From assembly GCA_017995665.1 (NCBI GenBank), contig JAGOIM010000011.1, positions 1 through 16,383 on the forward strand: DNA of 16,383 nt. Direction: 5' to 3'. The stretch comes from Anaerolineaceae bacterium (GTDB lineage: Bacteria; Chloroflexota; Anaerolineae; Anaerolineales; Anaerolineaceae). Position 1 is the first letter of the stretch, and each line of letters starts with the position of its first letter. This document shows positions 1-6,958 of this stretch, piece by piece. The notes beneath the pieces are model-generated. The model ran no database searches. It worked only from the letters and a program-made list of their open reading frames with translations, and was not told the origin of the DNA. The translations under genes were made by a program, and so were the position numbers.

Positions 1-27
1 AAAAAACACCCCGCGAAAGCGGGGTGT
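1..27 (-). terminator. Rho-independent terminator of the 65-aa gene
   Basis: A perfect 9-bp stem (acaccccgc / gcggggtgt) closes a four-base loop. On the minus strand it is followed directly by six Ts at the window edge. It lies 19 nt after the stop codon of the 65-aa gene, in the right orientation. This is a textbook intrinsic terminator. Confidence 0.93.
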
Positions 28-45
28 AGGTTTTCCTGAATAAGA

Positions 46-243
46 TTACTTCTTTTTCAGAACCGGAAGACCGGAGGCGAGTTCAACAACTTCTTTGCCA
101 GCGGGAACTTCATTGACTTCTTGGTCTTTGCGAAGATCGCGTGAGAAGAAATACAATTCGGTTTCCTTACCGGATTTGCGCACAACCTTGGTTACGTGCA
201 GGAAGTATTGATCGCCTTTTGAGTTTTTAAAGCTATATGCCAT
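46..243 (-). CDS. Conserved hypothetical small protein, 65 aa
   Basis: A small basic protein with no signal peptide or membrane segment, so cytoplasmic. It begins MAYSFKNSKGDQYFLH, has an aromatic core (ELYFFSRDL), a V-P-A-G-K-E-V-V-E stretch near residues 47-55, and ends in G-L-P-V-L-K-K-K. From memory, this pattern (N-S-K-G near the N-terminus, Y-F-F, P-A-G-x-E-V-V-E, GLPxLKK end) recurs in uncharacterised proteins of Chloroflexota. I know of no assigned function and infer none. The ATG at 243 is supported by an AAGGAG Shine-Dalgarno sequence 7 nt upstream. The gene lies 108 nt downstream of the helicase gene on the same strand, but a TATACT box and its own terminator suggest a separate short transcript. 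Confidence 0.85.
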   Translation of the reverse strand: MAYSFKNSKGDQYFLHVTKVVRKSGKETELYFFSRDLRKDQEVNEVPAGKEVVELASGLPVLKKK

Positions 244-259
244 GTTAATTCTCCTTCTA

Positions 260-280
260 AGTATACTTGCTTTAGCAAGT
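260..280 (-). promoter_or_regulatory. Putative -10 box with overlapping inverted repeat, upstream of the 65-aa gene
   Basis: On the minus strand TATACT (260-265) lies 16 nt upstream of the start codon and just upstream of the Shine-Dalgarno sequence. No convincing -35 hexamer is seen at 17 bp. Overlapping the upstream edge of the -10 box is an inverted repeat acttgc-ttta-gcaagt (265-280). The core caagttt occurs again at 291-297. The arrangement would suit a repressor site, but that is inference. Confidence 0.45.
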
Positions 281-351
281 TTGACGAAGGCAAGTTTACC
301 ATCATCGAGAGGCTTACAAACCCTCTGTAGAAGTTTCTCAACGAGGAAAGC

Positions 352-3150
352 TCACAAATTCAACCATTTTGCAGCCTGTTCAGGCAAATTTAAGACGCTT
401 CCTTGGATGGTGTGACACTTCGGAAGTGACTCGATGAAGAGCTTGCCGTATTTTTTGCTCAGGATTCTTTTATCCAAAATGACAACCACGCCGCGATCGG
501 TTTGGGTGCGAATCAGTCGACCAAAGCCTTGCCTGAAGCGCAAAATTGCTTCGGGAATCATGTATTGGTTGAAGCTGTCATCAAAACTTTCGGAGCGGGC
601 AGCCACAATCGGGTCGCTGGGGACTTCAAAGGGCAGTTTGGCAATGACCAAAACTTGCAGTGCCTCTCCCGGTATGTCCACACCTTCCCAAAATGAGCGG
701 GTTCCCAACAAAACTGCTCGCGGACTTTCTTTGAAAGTCTCCAGCAAAGCCGTCGCCGAAGCTCCGTCACCTTGTTCGAATACCTGGATGTCTTCTTTTT
801 GCAAAGCACTTTGAATGTCCTGCGAAGTGCGTTGCAACTGGGCATAAGCCGTGAAAAGCACCAACATTCGCCCACCGCTCGCTTTTGCCAGGCGAATAAT
901 GGTTTCGTTGAGCATTTTTTGGTGTGCGTAATTATCGGAAGGTTCAGGGATATCCTGCGGCAGGTAGAGCATTGCCGAATTTTCGTAATCAAAAGGTGAA
1001 CCAACCATCAACTCATGTGCATCATAACCGTTCAGCCGTTGTTTGAGGTAGTCAAAGTCGCCATTGGTCGTCAGGGTTGCCGAAGTGAGAATAACGCTCG
1101 CTTTTTCGTGCCAAAGATATTTTTCCATCATCTTGCCGATATGCAAAGGAGCGATTTGGAGCGTCATGCGCATTTGGAGCGGGTCTATTTCAACCCAATA
1201 AATTTGGTCGTCAGATGGGTTCATCGTCAGGCCTTCGATTTGCTTCCCAATCTCGTTCAGCGTTTGGGTTAGGCGAGCCATCGCACCGAAAACATCTTCT
1301 GCGTCTTCCGGTTCAATACCGTCAACGCCCTGTAAGGAATTACGAATGCTTTTGAGGACCTTCAGCAACTCATCAAGGTCGCTTTTGGTTTTTTCCCAGG
1401 CAATTTCAACGTCCAGCCAAGCCGGAATCGTACGGGTAGAAGGCAGAATGCGGGTTTTTTGAGGATAGGTGCCCAAAGGTTTGCCTTCACGCAATTCTTC
1501 CATCAAAAAGTCGAGTGCCTTGAAATAGGCCGTCATGTCAGTGTCGAAACGGAAAGCGCGGTCGCTGGCTGATTGAACCGCCTGAAGCAGGCTTGCCATA
1601 TCTCCGGGCATCAAAACCGGTCCGGCAACGCTGAGCAAACGCCCTAAAATGCCATGTTCGTGCGTACCAATCTCGCGAACAGCACGGCTAACGTCCAGAG
1701 CGCGCAGACTGAAGCTCGAAGCGTCGGTTGTTGCCGATTCGAGGTGATGCGCTTCGTCGACGATGAGATAATTGTAAGCAGGCAAAACCTGATTTTCTGC
1801 GGCGGCATCTGCCAAGAGCAAAGCGTGATTTACCACCAAAATATGAGCGCTTTCGGCTGCCATGCGCGCTTTATAAAATGGACAGGTTCCGCCCATCCGC
1901 TTTACGCAATTCTCCAAGGTACAGCCTTCATCTTCGGCAGATAGTCGTGACCAAACCATTCGTTCGGCTACACCGTTTAGGTTGATCTCTCGGCGATCGC
2001 CGCTTTTACTGCTCTGTAGCCAAACCAAAACTTTAGCCAAAACGCGCAATTCATCCACATTTTCTGGACCTCTTCGCCGCATCAAGCGCAGACGACGCGG
2101 ACAGAGGTAGTTGTTTCGCCCTTTTAAAACGGAGGCTTTTAAATCTATATCCAGCGCTTGGATAAGGTCGGGGATATCTTTTTCGATTAATTGATCTTGC
2201 AAGGCGATTGTGTTGGTGGAAATAATCACTTTTTCGCCGTTTTTCATTGCCCAATAAGCGGCTGGGATTAAATATGCCAGCGACTTGCCGGTGCCGGTTC
2301 CGGCTTCGACCATCAGGTGGTCGCCACGGTTTAGCGCATCACAAACGGCTGTCAAAACTTCAACTTGTTGTGAGCGGTGTTCAAAACCGGGGATGAACTT
2401 TGAAAAAGCGCCGCCGGGTTGCAAGGTGGAGGCGATTTCTTCGCAGTCAATTGTTTGAAGCTGGTCGTTGGCTAGCAAACTTTTGCTGCGGCCGGCTGCT
2501 TCGAGATTGAAAGCAAGATCGTCGCCCGATTCGCTGACGCGCCGTGGCATAATGCCCTGGTTTGCCAATTCGTGTAAAGTCCAGTTGAAAGGTAATTCGC
2601 CCTGCCAGTCCAAACCCTTGGCAAGGCGCAAGACTTCGGCTATCAAATCCACCGGAAGCTCTGCGATTTTTTCAAGCAGTTTCTGATAAACTTCCATCGT
2701 CGCCCTGGCGTCATCAGTCGCCCGATGAGCATTGGTGAGGACGATTCCGAGCTGGTTTGCCAGAGAGCCGAGGTTGTATCGCGAAGCAGATGGCATCAAA
2801 ACCGAGGCGAGTTCGTAAGTGTCGATTGTTCGATTGTCTTTGAAGTAGCCGTAACGATGAAAAAAACTGAGGTCAAAGCCAATATTTTGCCCCAGAATGA
2901 TTGAATCCCCGATGAAATCTTTTACTTCGGGTAAAACATCGATAATAAAAGGAGCGGACATTACCATGCTGTTGCTGATGCCGGTTAGGTTTGTGATGAA
3001 TTGGTTGATGGGTTTTCGAGGGTTGACGAGCTGCGAAAATTCGCCAATCACGCGATTTCCGTCGAATTTGACTGCTCCGATTTCAATGATGGAATCATTT
3101 TTACTGTCCAACCCTGTGGTTTCAATGTCTAAAGCTACTATTTGAGGCAT
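352..3150 (-). CDS. dinG: DinG-family ATP-dependent helicase with N-terminal 3'-5' exonuclease domain
   Basis: A two-domain DNA-repair enzyme of 932 aa. Residues about 4-170 are a DEDDh exonuclease of the DnaQ/PolC-epsilon type: D8 and E10 in ALDIETTGLD, D93 in GQNIGFDLS, H142 and D147 in HRATDD. Residues about 265-930 are an XPD/DinG superfamily 2 helicase: Walker A EAGTGTGKS (282-290), DEAH box (465-468), a VILTSATL motif, GTRSFWEGVDIPG, and the final RFRQGFGRLIR motif. Four cysteines (C350, C410, C415, C423) between Walker A and the DEAH box match the 4Fe-4S position of E. coli DinG and XPD. Exonuclease fusions are known from Firmicutes DinG, which as I recall lack the cluster, so this protein combines both. 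Start chosen: the upstream ATG at 3195 would add 15 residues, but a TATAAT box lies inside that extension. The ATG at 3150, directly before PQIVALDIETT, is therefore preferred. The stop is TGA. Likely role: resolving R-loops, D-loops or G-quadruplexes with nuclease trimming. Confidence 0.93.
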   Translation of the reverse strand: MPQIVALDIETTGLDSKNDSIIEIGAVKFDGNRVIGEFSQLVNPRKPINQFITNLTGISNSMVMSAPFIIDVLPEVKDFIGDSIILGQNIGFDLSFFHRYGYFKDNRTIDTYELASVLMPSASRYNLGSLANQLGIVLTNAHRATDDARATMEVYQKLLEKIAELPVDLIAEVLRLAKGLDWQGELPFNWTLHELANQGIMPRRVSESGDDLAFNLEAAGRSKSLLANDQLQTIDCEEIASTLQPGGAFSKFIPGFEHRSQQVEVLTAVCDALNRGDHLMVEAGTGTGKSLAYLIPAAYWAMKNGEKVIISTNTIALQDQLIEKDIPDLIQALDIDLKASVLKGRNNYLCPRRLRLMRRRGPENVDELRVLAKVLVWLQSSKSGDRREINLNGVAERMVWSRLSAEDEGCTLENCVKRMGGTCPFYKARMAAESAHILVVNHALLLADAAAENQVLPAYNYLIVDEAHHLESATTDASSFSLRALDVSRAVREIGTHEHGILGRLLSVAGPVLMPGDMASLLQAVQSASDRAFRFDTDMTAYFKALDFLMEELREGKPLGTYPQKTRILPSTRTIPAWLDVEIAWEKTKSDLDELLKVLKSIRNSLQGVDGIEPEDAEDVFGAMARLTQTLNEIGKQIEGLTMNPSDDQIYWVEIDPLQMRMTLQIAPLHIGKMMEKYLWHEKASVILTSATLTTNGDFDYLKQRLNGYDAHELMVGSPFDYENSAMLYLPQDIPEPSDNYAHQKMLNETIIRLAKASGGRMLVLFTAYAQLQRTSQDIQSALQKEDIQVFEQGDGASATALLETFKESPRAVLLGTRSFWEGVDIPGEALQVLVIAKLPFEVPSDPIVAARSESFDDSFNQYMIPEAILRFRQGFGRLIRTQTDRGVVVILDKRILSKKYGKLFIESLPKCHTIQGSVLNLPEQAAKWLNL

Positions 3151-3163
3151 GCCTGGGATTATA
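3145..3163 (-). promoter_or_regulatory. Leaderless promoter of the DinG-type gene
   Basis: On the minus strand a perfect TATAAT (3158-3163) is followed by only seven bases (cccaggc) before the ATG at 3150. Transcription would begin at or next to the start codon, and no Shine-Dalgarno sequence is present. No good -35 hexamer is visible. The start codon lies within a 10-bp palindrome, aggcatgcct (3145-3154), which could be chance. Confidence 0.6.
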
Positions 3164-3198
3164 CCATTTTGGATGCATTTAACAGGAATTCTCAATTT

Positions 3199-3280
3199 GG
3201 ACCTGTCCGCAATTTTGATCAGGGCAGGTCGGACGATTTGGGCGATTATTTAGCGCTCACGATTGGGACCTGCCCCTACC
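3199..3280. repeat. Intergenic inverted-repeat element (GGGCAGGTC family)
   Basis: The divergent intergenic space holds nested inverted repeats. The arms gggcaggtc (3222-3230) and gacctgccc (3267-3275) are perfect over 9 bp with a 36-nt spacer, and a related half ggacctgtcc starts at 3199. The right arm continues on the minus strand as ggtaggggcaggtc, which resembles the GTAGGGG-type small palindromic repeats scattered between genes in several phyla. No coding potential is apparent. A structured RNA or a degenerate REP/MITE-like element are both possible. Confidence 0.5.
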
Positions 3281-3327
3281 GATCTTTTTCAAGTTTCCCG
3301 TTTCCCGTCCTATCCCAAATAAAATGC

Positions 3328-3342
3328 TACAATAGATACTTA
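3328..3342 (+). promoter_or_regulatory. Leaderless promoter of the glycoside hydrolase gene
   Basis: TACAAT (3328-3333) ends eight bases before the ATG at 3342, so a normal transcription start would fall on the start codon. There is no Shine-Dalgarno sequence between them. No matching -35 hexamer was found at 16-18 bp. The region immediately upstream (3288-3310) contains a low-complexity tttcccg repeat. Confidence 0.55.
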
Positions 3343-5132
3343 TGACAGAGCAAAATAAAAACAAACTGACAACTCCCTGGCAAGTGGATCTGCCAATTCC
3401 TTTGCCGGAATATCCCAGGCCCCAAATGGCGCGCGAAAGCTGGCAAAATTTGAACGGTTACTGGGACTACGCCATTCTTCCCCAATCGCAACCAAAGCCA
3501 GAACAATTTGCCGGTAAAATCTTAGTGCCTTTTTCACCGGAGTCCTCCCTTTCGGGAGTTGAGCGGGTTTTACAGCCTGACGAAAAGCTCTGGTATCGGC
3601 GAAATTTTGAGGTCAACTACGATGAGAATCAGACTGTCCTCTTGCACTTTGGTGCGGTTGATTTTTCTTGTCAGCTTTGGGTGAATGGTCAGGAAATCGG
3701 CAGCCATTGGGGCGGCTATTTGCCTTTTAGTTTTGATATCACAAGTGCCTTGAAAAAAGGCGAAAACGAAATTTTGCTCATGGTTCAAGACGAAACCGAA
3801 ACCGCTCTGCATCAAATGGGAAAGCAACGTCTCAAACCGGGTGGCATTTGGTATAGCGCCATTTCGGGCATTTGGCAAACTGTTTGGCTCGAGGTTTTGC
3901 CAAAAGCGAACATCCGCTCGCTAAAAATAACGCCTTCGGTTGATTTTGGCCAACTTGAGCTAAAAGTCAATCTGAGCGATGAGGCACAAAACCAGCCTTG
4001 CCAAATTGAGGCGATTGCCAGTTTTGAGGGGCAGGAAGTTGGCCGCCTTACCGGCAGCCAGGATAAGCCTCTGATTTTTGAACTTTCTGATGCGAAACTT
4101 TGGCACCCCGACCACCCTCATCTCTATGACCTCGAAGTGCGCTTAACGATTGGCGGGGAGACGATTGACGAGGTGAAGTCTTATTTTGCGATGCGAAAAT
4201 TCGGCAAAGTCAAGGACGAAAACGGTTATTGGCGTTTCACGCTGAACAACGAAGCGATTTTTCAATATGGACCGCTCGACCAGGGCTACTTCCCCGAAGG
4301 GCTTTATACGGCACCCAGCGAAGAAGCAATGATTTTTGACATCCAATATGCCAAGAAAATTGGCTGCAACATGATTCGCAAGCACGTCAAAATTGAACCT
4401 TTGCGCTGGTATCACGCCTGTGACAAACTCGGGATGATCGTTTGGCAAGACATGCCCAACGGCGGGCGCACCACTAAAGATATGGTCGTTTATTTCACCT
4501 TCACTTCGGGCATTCACCGCAATGACGAAAACCGCCTGAAACGTTTTGGCCGGGAAGACGCTCAAAACCGGGCGGAGTTTGAAGCCGAATTGCAAGATAT
4601 GGTCGAAACGCTTTACAACACGCCCTGCATCGCGGTCTGGATTCCCTTTAATGAAAGCTGGGGGCAGTTTCATGCGATTCGGATTGCCAATTGGGTGAAA
4701 GAGCTCGACCCAAGCCGTCTGGTTGACCATGCCTCGGGCTGGTTTGACCAGGGCGGAGGCGATTTTCAGAGTCGCCATGTTTACTTTAAGCCACTCAGCG
4801 CTCGCGTTCCCGACCATCGGGTTTTAGCGGTTACAGAATTTGGCGGATATACCATGCAGGTGGACAATCACCTTTATTCCGAAAAAAATCGTTTTGGCTA
4901 TCGCCATTTTCAAGATTCGGAGTCTTTTACCGCCGCCTATTTGGACTTGTTGGAAACCCAGGTAAAACCCTTGATTTCCAAGGGGCTTTGCGCTGCAGTT
5001 TATACCCAATTAACCGATATCGAAATCGAAATCAACGGCTTTTTGACCTATGACCGAAAGGTTGAAAAGATTGATGCCAAAATTTTGCGCCAGGCGCATG
5101 AGGGCTTGATTGAGGAAATGGGAAGCAGGTAA
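3342..5132 (+). CDS. Glycoside hydrolase family 2 protein (beta-galactosidase/beta-glucuronidase type), 596 aa
   Basis: A retaining exo-beta-glycosidase of the GH2 superfamily, cytoplasmic because there is no signal peptide. Domains in order: a jelly-roll sugar-binding domain at about 30-190 (RESWQNLNGYWDYAI, VNGQEIGSHWGGYLPFSFDIT, GGIWYSAISGIWQTVWLE); an Ig-like sandwich at about 190-285; a TIM barrel at about 300-590 with NMIRKHVKIEP and HACDKLGMIVWQDMPNGG. The acid/base glutamate is E438 in WIPFNESWG (the N-E pair is diagnostic) and the nucleophile is probably E499 in AVTEFGG. The length matches compact GH2 enzymes that lack the large C-terminal lacZ domain. The substrate cannot be read from sequence: galactoside, glucuronide and mannoside are all possible. 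No transporter or regulator of a sugar pathway is adjacent. The gene stands alone, bounded by a leaderless promoter and a strong hairpin. Confidence 0.92.
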   Translation: MTEQNKNKLTTPWQVDLPIPLPEYPRPQMARESWQNLNGYWDYAILPQSQPKPEQFAGKILVPFSPESSLSGVERVLQPDEKLWYRRNFEVNYDENQTVLLHFGAVDFSCQLWVNGQEIGSHWGGYLPFSFDITSALKKGENEILLMVQDETETALHQMGKQRLKPGGIWYSAISGIWQTVWLEVLPKANIRSLKITPSVDFGQLELKVNLSDEAQNQPCQIEAIASFEGQEVGRLTGSQDKPLIFELSDAKLWHPDHPHLYDLEVRLTIGGETIDEVKSYFAMRKFGKVKDENGYWRFTLNNEAIFQYGPLDQGYFPEGLYTAPSEEAMIFDIQYAKKIGCNMIRKHVKIEPLRWYHACDKLGMIVWQDMPNGGRTTKDMVVYFTFTSGIHRNDENRLKRFGREDAQNRAEFEAELQDMVETLYNTPCIAVWIPFNESWGQFHAIRIANWVKELDPSRLVDHASGWFDQGGGDFQSRHVYFKPLSARVPDHRVLAVTEFGGYTMQVDNHLYSEKNRFGYRHFQDSESFTAAYLDLLETQVKPLISKGLCAAVYTQLTDIEIEINGFLTYDRKVEKIDAKILRQAHEGLIEEMGSR

Positions 5133-5249
5133 CAGGAAAGCAGGAAGCGGGTAATAGAGCCAAGAGCCAAGTCCCAAGAGCCGGAAAAAGGAAACCCAGG
5201 TAAAAAAATTAAGTCCTTTCAATTTCTCAGGGAGGGATTTTGCTATCAA

Positions 5250-5287
5250 TTAAATGAAAATGGCTCGGTTGAGCCATTTTCATTTAA
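5250..5287. terminator. Perfect 17-bp hairpin, bidirectional terminator
   Basis: The arms ttaaatgaaaatggctc and gagccattttcatttaa flank a ggtt loop without a mismatch. The hairpin lies between the convergent glycoside hydrolase gene (plus) and tRNA-Lys (minus). Its A/T-rich outer arm gives a T-rich tract on either strand, so it can terminate both transcripts. The 118 nt between the hydrolase stop and this hairpin hold only low-complexity gcagg- and caagagcc-type repeats. Confidence 0.85.
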
Positions 5288-5305
5288 GAGCGTTAAAATA
5301 AAAGA

Positions 5306-5377
5306 TGAGCGCGGGGAGGATCGAACTCCCAACAAATGGCTTAAAAGGCCACTGCTCTACCATTGAGCTACGCGCCC
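5306..5377 (-). tRNA. tRNA-Lys (anticodon TTT)
   Basis: A complete 72-nt cloverleaf. The acceptor arms GGGCGCG and CGCGCTC pair over 7 bp with one G-T and are followed by discriminator A. The D stem is GCTC/GAGC. The anticodon stem is GTGGC/GCCAT (closing pair G-T) with loop CTTTTAA, so the anticodon is TTT at 5343-5345. The variable loop is TTGTT. The T arm is GGGAG-TTCGATC-CTCCC. CCA is not encoded and must be added after transcription. The gene is convergent with the glycoside hydrolase gene. Confidence 0.97.
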
Positions 5378-5393
5378 ATGTGAAGGGACTGCT

Positions 5394-5422
5394 ATTTTAG
5401 CACCGTGTTCAAATTGCGTCAA
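5394..5422 (-). promoter_or_regulatory. Sigma-70 type promoter of tRNA-Lys
   Basis: On the minus strand TTGACG (5417-5422) is separated by exactly 17 bp from TAAAAT (5394-5399). The predicted start lies about 10 nt before the mature tRNA 5' end at 5377. This is the best-formed promoter in the window. Confidence 0.75.
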
Positions 5423-5443
5423 GCGTTTTTTGCTTTTGTTGTT

Positions 5444-5633
5444 ATTCTCCAGTAATAATGTCACCCCCCTAATTTATCAGCGATGCTGTCATCCTTTGAA
5501 AAGGGAGGATATCCGGAGGAATGAAGATAATGATGGCTAATCAAGAAGCTGACAACATTCAACGCCGAAAAGTCAGCTTTGAGGTTAAAGCCGACTTTTG
5601 ATTAAATTTTTTAGGTGAGTCCAGGGTCTTTAT
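5444..5633. repeat. Direct repeat copy A, 3' flank of the first LRR gene
   Basis: This block of about 190 bp is repeated at 6768-6958 downstream of the second LRR gene. A core of roughly 70 bp (5492-5565 versus 6816-6890) is almost identical, while the outer parts diverge with small indels. It ends at the LRR stop codon and contains that gene's terminator, so it is the shared 3' region of a duplicated gene. A short frame on the plus strand (ATG at 5533, ending at a TGA before position 5601) overlaps the terminator stem and is not considered a gene. Confidence 0.85.
5568..5599 (-). terminator. Terminator of the first LRR gene (copy A)
   Basis: Read on the minus strand, a 13-bp stem (aaaagtcggcttt / aaagctgactttt, one G-U pair) closes a 6-nt loop and ends in TTTT. 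It lies 34 nt after the LRR stop codon. The copy at 6893-6924 has base changes in the stem that keep pairing through G-U and a changed loop, which supports selection on the RNA structure. Confidence 0.75.
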
Positions 5634-6677
5634 TTAGCGGAGGATAAGTGGTAAACATATAAGCATATCTTCACAAATCTGGCCTGTTCCATACCAGGTT
5701 ACAACAGTGTTTTTCCAAGCTAGGAAGTCCTCCGTTGCCGGCTCGCAAATATTAGTTGCGGAAGTATAGAATACACGTAAATTGGTTAAATTTATAAAAG
5801 ACAATGGAATGCTGCCACTCAATTGGTTGTTGGACAGGTACAAATCCTCCAAATTAAATAAATTGCCTAAGGCCGAGGGGATGCTGCCAGTTAATTGGTT
5901 GTTGTCTAGATATAAATAAATCAATTTAGACATATTGCCAATCTTTGCTGGAATCTTCCCAGTCAATTGGTTGTGGGTTAGTTGCAAAAACCATAAATTA
6001 GACAAGTTGCCTAAGCTCGAGGGGATATTGTCGGTCAATTGGTTGAAGGTCAAGCTCAACACCTGCAAATTAGACAAATTGCCTAAATCTGCTGGAATGG
6101 TCCCAGTCAATTGGTTGCTCCCTAGGGACAAAAACGTCAAATTAGATAAATTACCTAATTCTGCTGGGATGCTGCCAGACAATTGGTTGGTGGTTAGCTG
6201 CAAATATTCCAAATTTGATAATTCGCCTAAGGTCGAGGGAATGGTCCCATTTAATTGGTTGCTGGAAAGATCGAGCCGAGTTATTCTACTTTCAACCGTA
6301 ACGCCATACCAATCCGCAACCGTTGTGCTTTGTAGCCAACCGCTGTTATTCAACCAACCATCACCATTGGTAGAGCCATAAAGATCTACCAAGGCTTCAC
6401 ATTCTCGTTTTGGAACATCCATATCGCCTGTACACTCAAAATCGGTCACCTGAGCCTTCGTTTTTGCAATAATATCAGGGCTTGGTGGAATGACATCCGG
6501 GCGTTCAACATCTTTGGAATATCTTTGGTAACGTTCTGCCAATTCCGGCGGCATTTTTTCGATGCTAGCTTGGTTTTCATTCGCTTCTGATTGAGCCTGA
6601 GCAGGAATGTTGAAGGTTTGCAAGGTAAGCGAAAGTATAAGTATGGAGAGAAGTATGCGAGAAAGACGCGATTTCAT
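5634..6677 (-). CDS. Secreted plant-type leucine-rich-repeat protein, 347 aa (paralogue 1)
   Basis: An exported LRR protein. A Sec signal peptide spans residues 1-28 (MKSRLSRILLSILILSL..., cleavage after A-Q-A). A Pro-rich spacer contains MPPELAERYQR and PPSPDIIAKT. An N-cap at about 78-125 has two cysteines and the segment LYGSTNGDGW...WYGVTV, common before bacterial LRRs. About eight 24-residue repeats of the plant type L-x-G-x-I-P-x-x-L-G-N-L-x-N-L-x-x-L-x-L follow. A C-cap (ICEPATEDFLAWKNTV...GQIC) precedes the tail CLPLILR. The protein has no catalytic motif, so it is presumably a binding or adhesion surface; the ligand is unknown. Start: a TTG-initiated extension to 6893 would place 72 residues before the signal peptide and run through a terminator. 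The ATG at 6677 has AAGGAGG 7 nt upstream and is correct. It is the smallest of three tandem paralogues and has its own promoter and terminator. Confidence 0.9.
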   Translation of the reverse strand: MKSRLSRILLSILILSLTLQTFNIPAQAQSEANENQASIEKMPPELAERYQRYSKDVERPDVIPPSPDIIAKTKAQVTDFECTGDMDVPKRECEALVDLYGSTNGDGWLNNSGWLQSTTVADWYGVTVESRITRLDLSSNQLNGTIPSTLGELSNLEYLQLTTNQLSGSIPAELGNLSNLTFLSLGSNQLTGTIPADLGNLSNLQVLSLTFNQLTDNIPSSLGNLSNLWFLQLTHNQLTGKIPAKIGNMSKLIYLYLDNNQLTGSIPSALGNLFNLEDLYLSNNQLSGSIPLSFINLTNLRVFYTSATNICEPATEDFLAWKNTVVTWYGTGQICEDMLICLPLILR

Positions 6678-6697
6678 GGGAGCCTCCTTCGATGAAA

Positions 6698-6747
6698 CCC
6701 AGCTTGTGTGATGATTTAATTTTAATAGCAAATCATCATTAATACAA
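6698..6747 (-). promoter_or_regulatory. Promoter of the first LRR gene, shared with the third
   Basis: On the minus strand TTGTAT (6742-6747), a 17-bp spacer and TAAAAT (6719-6724) are followed 9 nt later by ACACAAGCTGGG (6698-6709). The same -10 position and 12-base block occur upstream of the third LRR gene at 10745-10771. The conserved block would lie in the 5' leader, between the start site and the Shine-Dalgarno sequence, so it could act as a leader element. Confidence 0.65.
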
Positions 6748-6767
6748 GGGGAATTAGCAATTGTGGG

Positions 6768-6958
6768 ATTCTCCAACGAAAATGTTAATCGCCCTAATTC
6801 ATCAGCCAGACTGTCATCCCTTGAAAAGGGAGGATATCCGGAGGAATGAAGATAATGATGGCTAATCAAGAAGCTGACAACATTCAACGCCAAAAAGTCA
6901 GCTCTAACTTCAAAGCCGACTTTTGATGTAATTTTTTAGGTAAGATAAGGAACCTTAT
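6768..6958. repeat. Direct repeat copy B, 3' flank of the second LRR gene
   Basis: Second copy of the block at 5444-5633, from attctcca to the stop codon of the second LRR gene. It differs from copy A by scattered substitutions and small indels, denser in the outer thirds. It lies between the second LRR gene and the promoter of the first. This shows that the repeated unit was gene plus 3' flank. Confidence 0.85.
6893..6924 (-). terminator. Terminator of the second LRR gene (copy B)
   Basis: The minus-strand stem aaaagtcggcttt / agagctgactttt (two G-U pairs, 6-nt loop) is followed by further T. It lies 34 nt after the second LRR stop. It is homologous to the terminator at 5568-5599, with pairing kept despite substitutions. 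Confidence 0.75.

Noticed and set aside
46..351. The frame after the helicase TGA stop stays open for 36 codons into the 65-aa gene, suggesting readthrough or a fusion
   Set aside because: A 36-codon open stretch in the same frame is not rare by chance. The 65-aa gene has its own Shine-Dalgarno sequence, -10 box and terminator, and no SECIS-like stem was noticed after this TGA.
5133..5249. Low-complexity gcagg / caagagcc repeats after the glycoside hydrolase stop
   Set aside because: Short imperfect slippage-type repeats with no reading frame or structure beyond the neighbouring terminator.
5521..5600. Small plus-strand frame in repeat copies A and B (M-M-A-N-Q-E-A-D-N-I-Q-R...) preceded by GGAGG
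   Set aside because: Its second half coincides with the LRR terminator stem, and the differences between copies preserve minus-strand RNA pairing rather than the peptide (F-E-V versus S-N-F).
6678..6893. N-terminal extension of the first LRR protein from a TTG at 6893
   Set aside because: It would put 72 residues before a perfect signal peptide, start inside a terminator stem, and pass the strong promoter and ribosome binding site at 6677.
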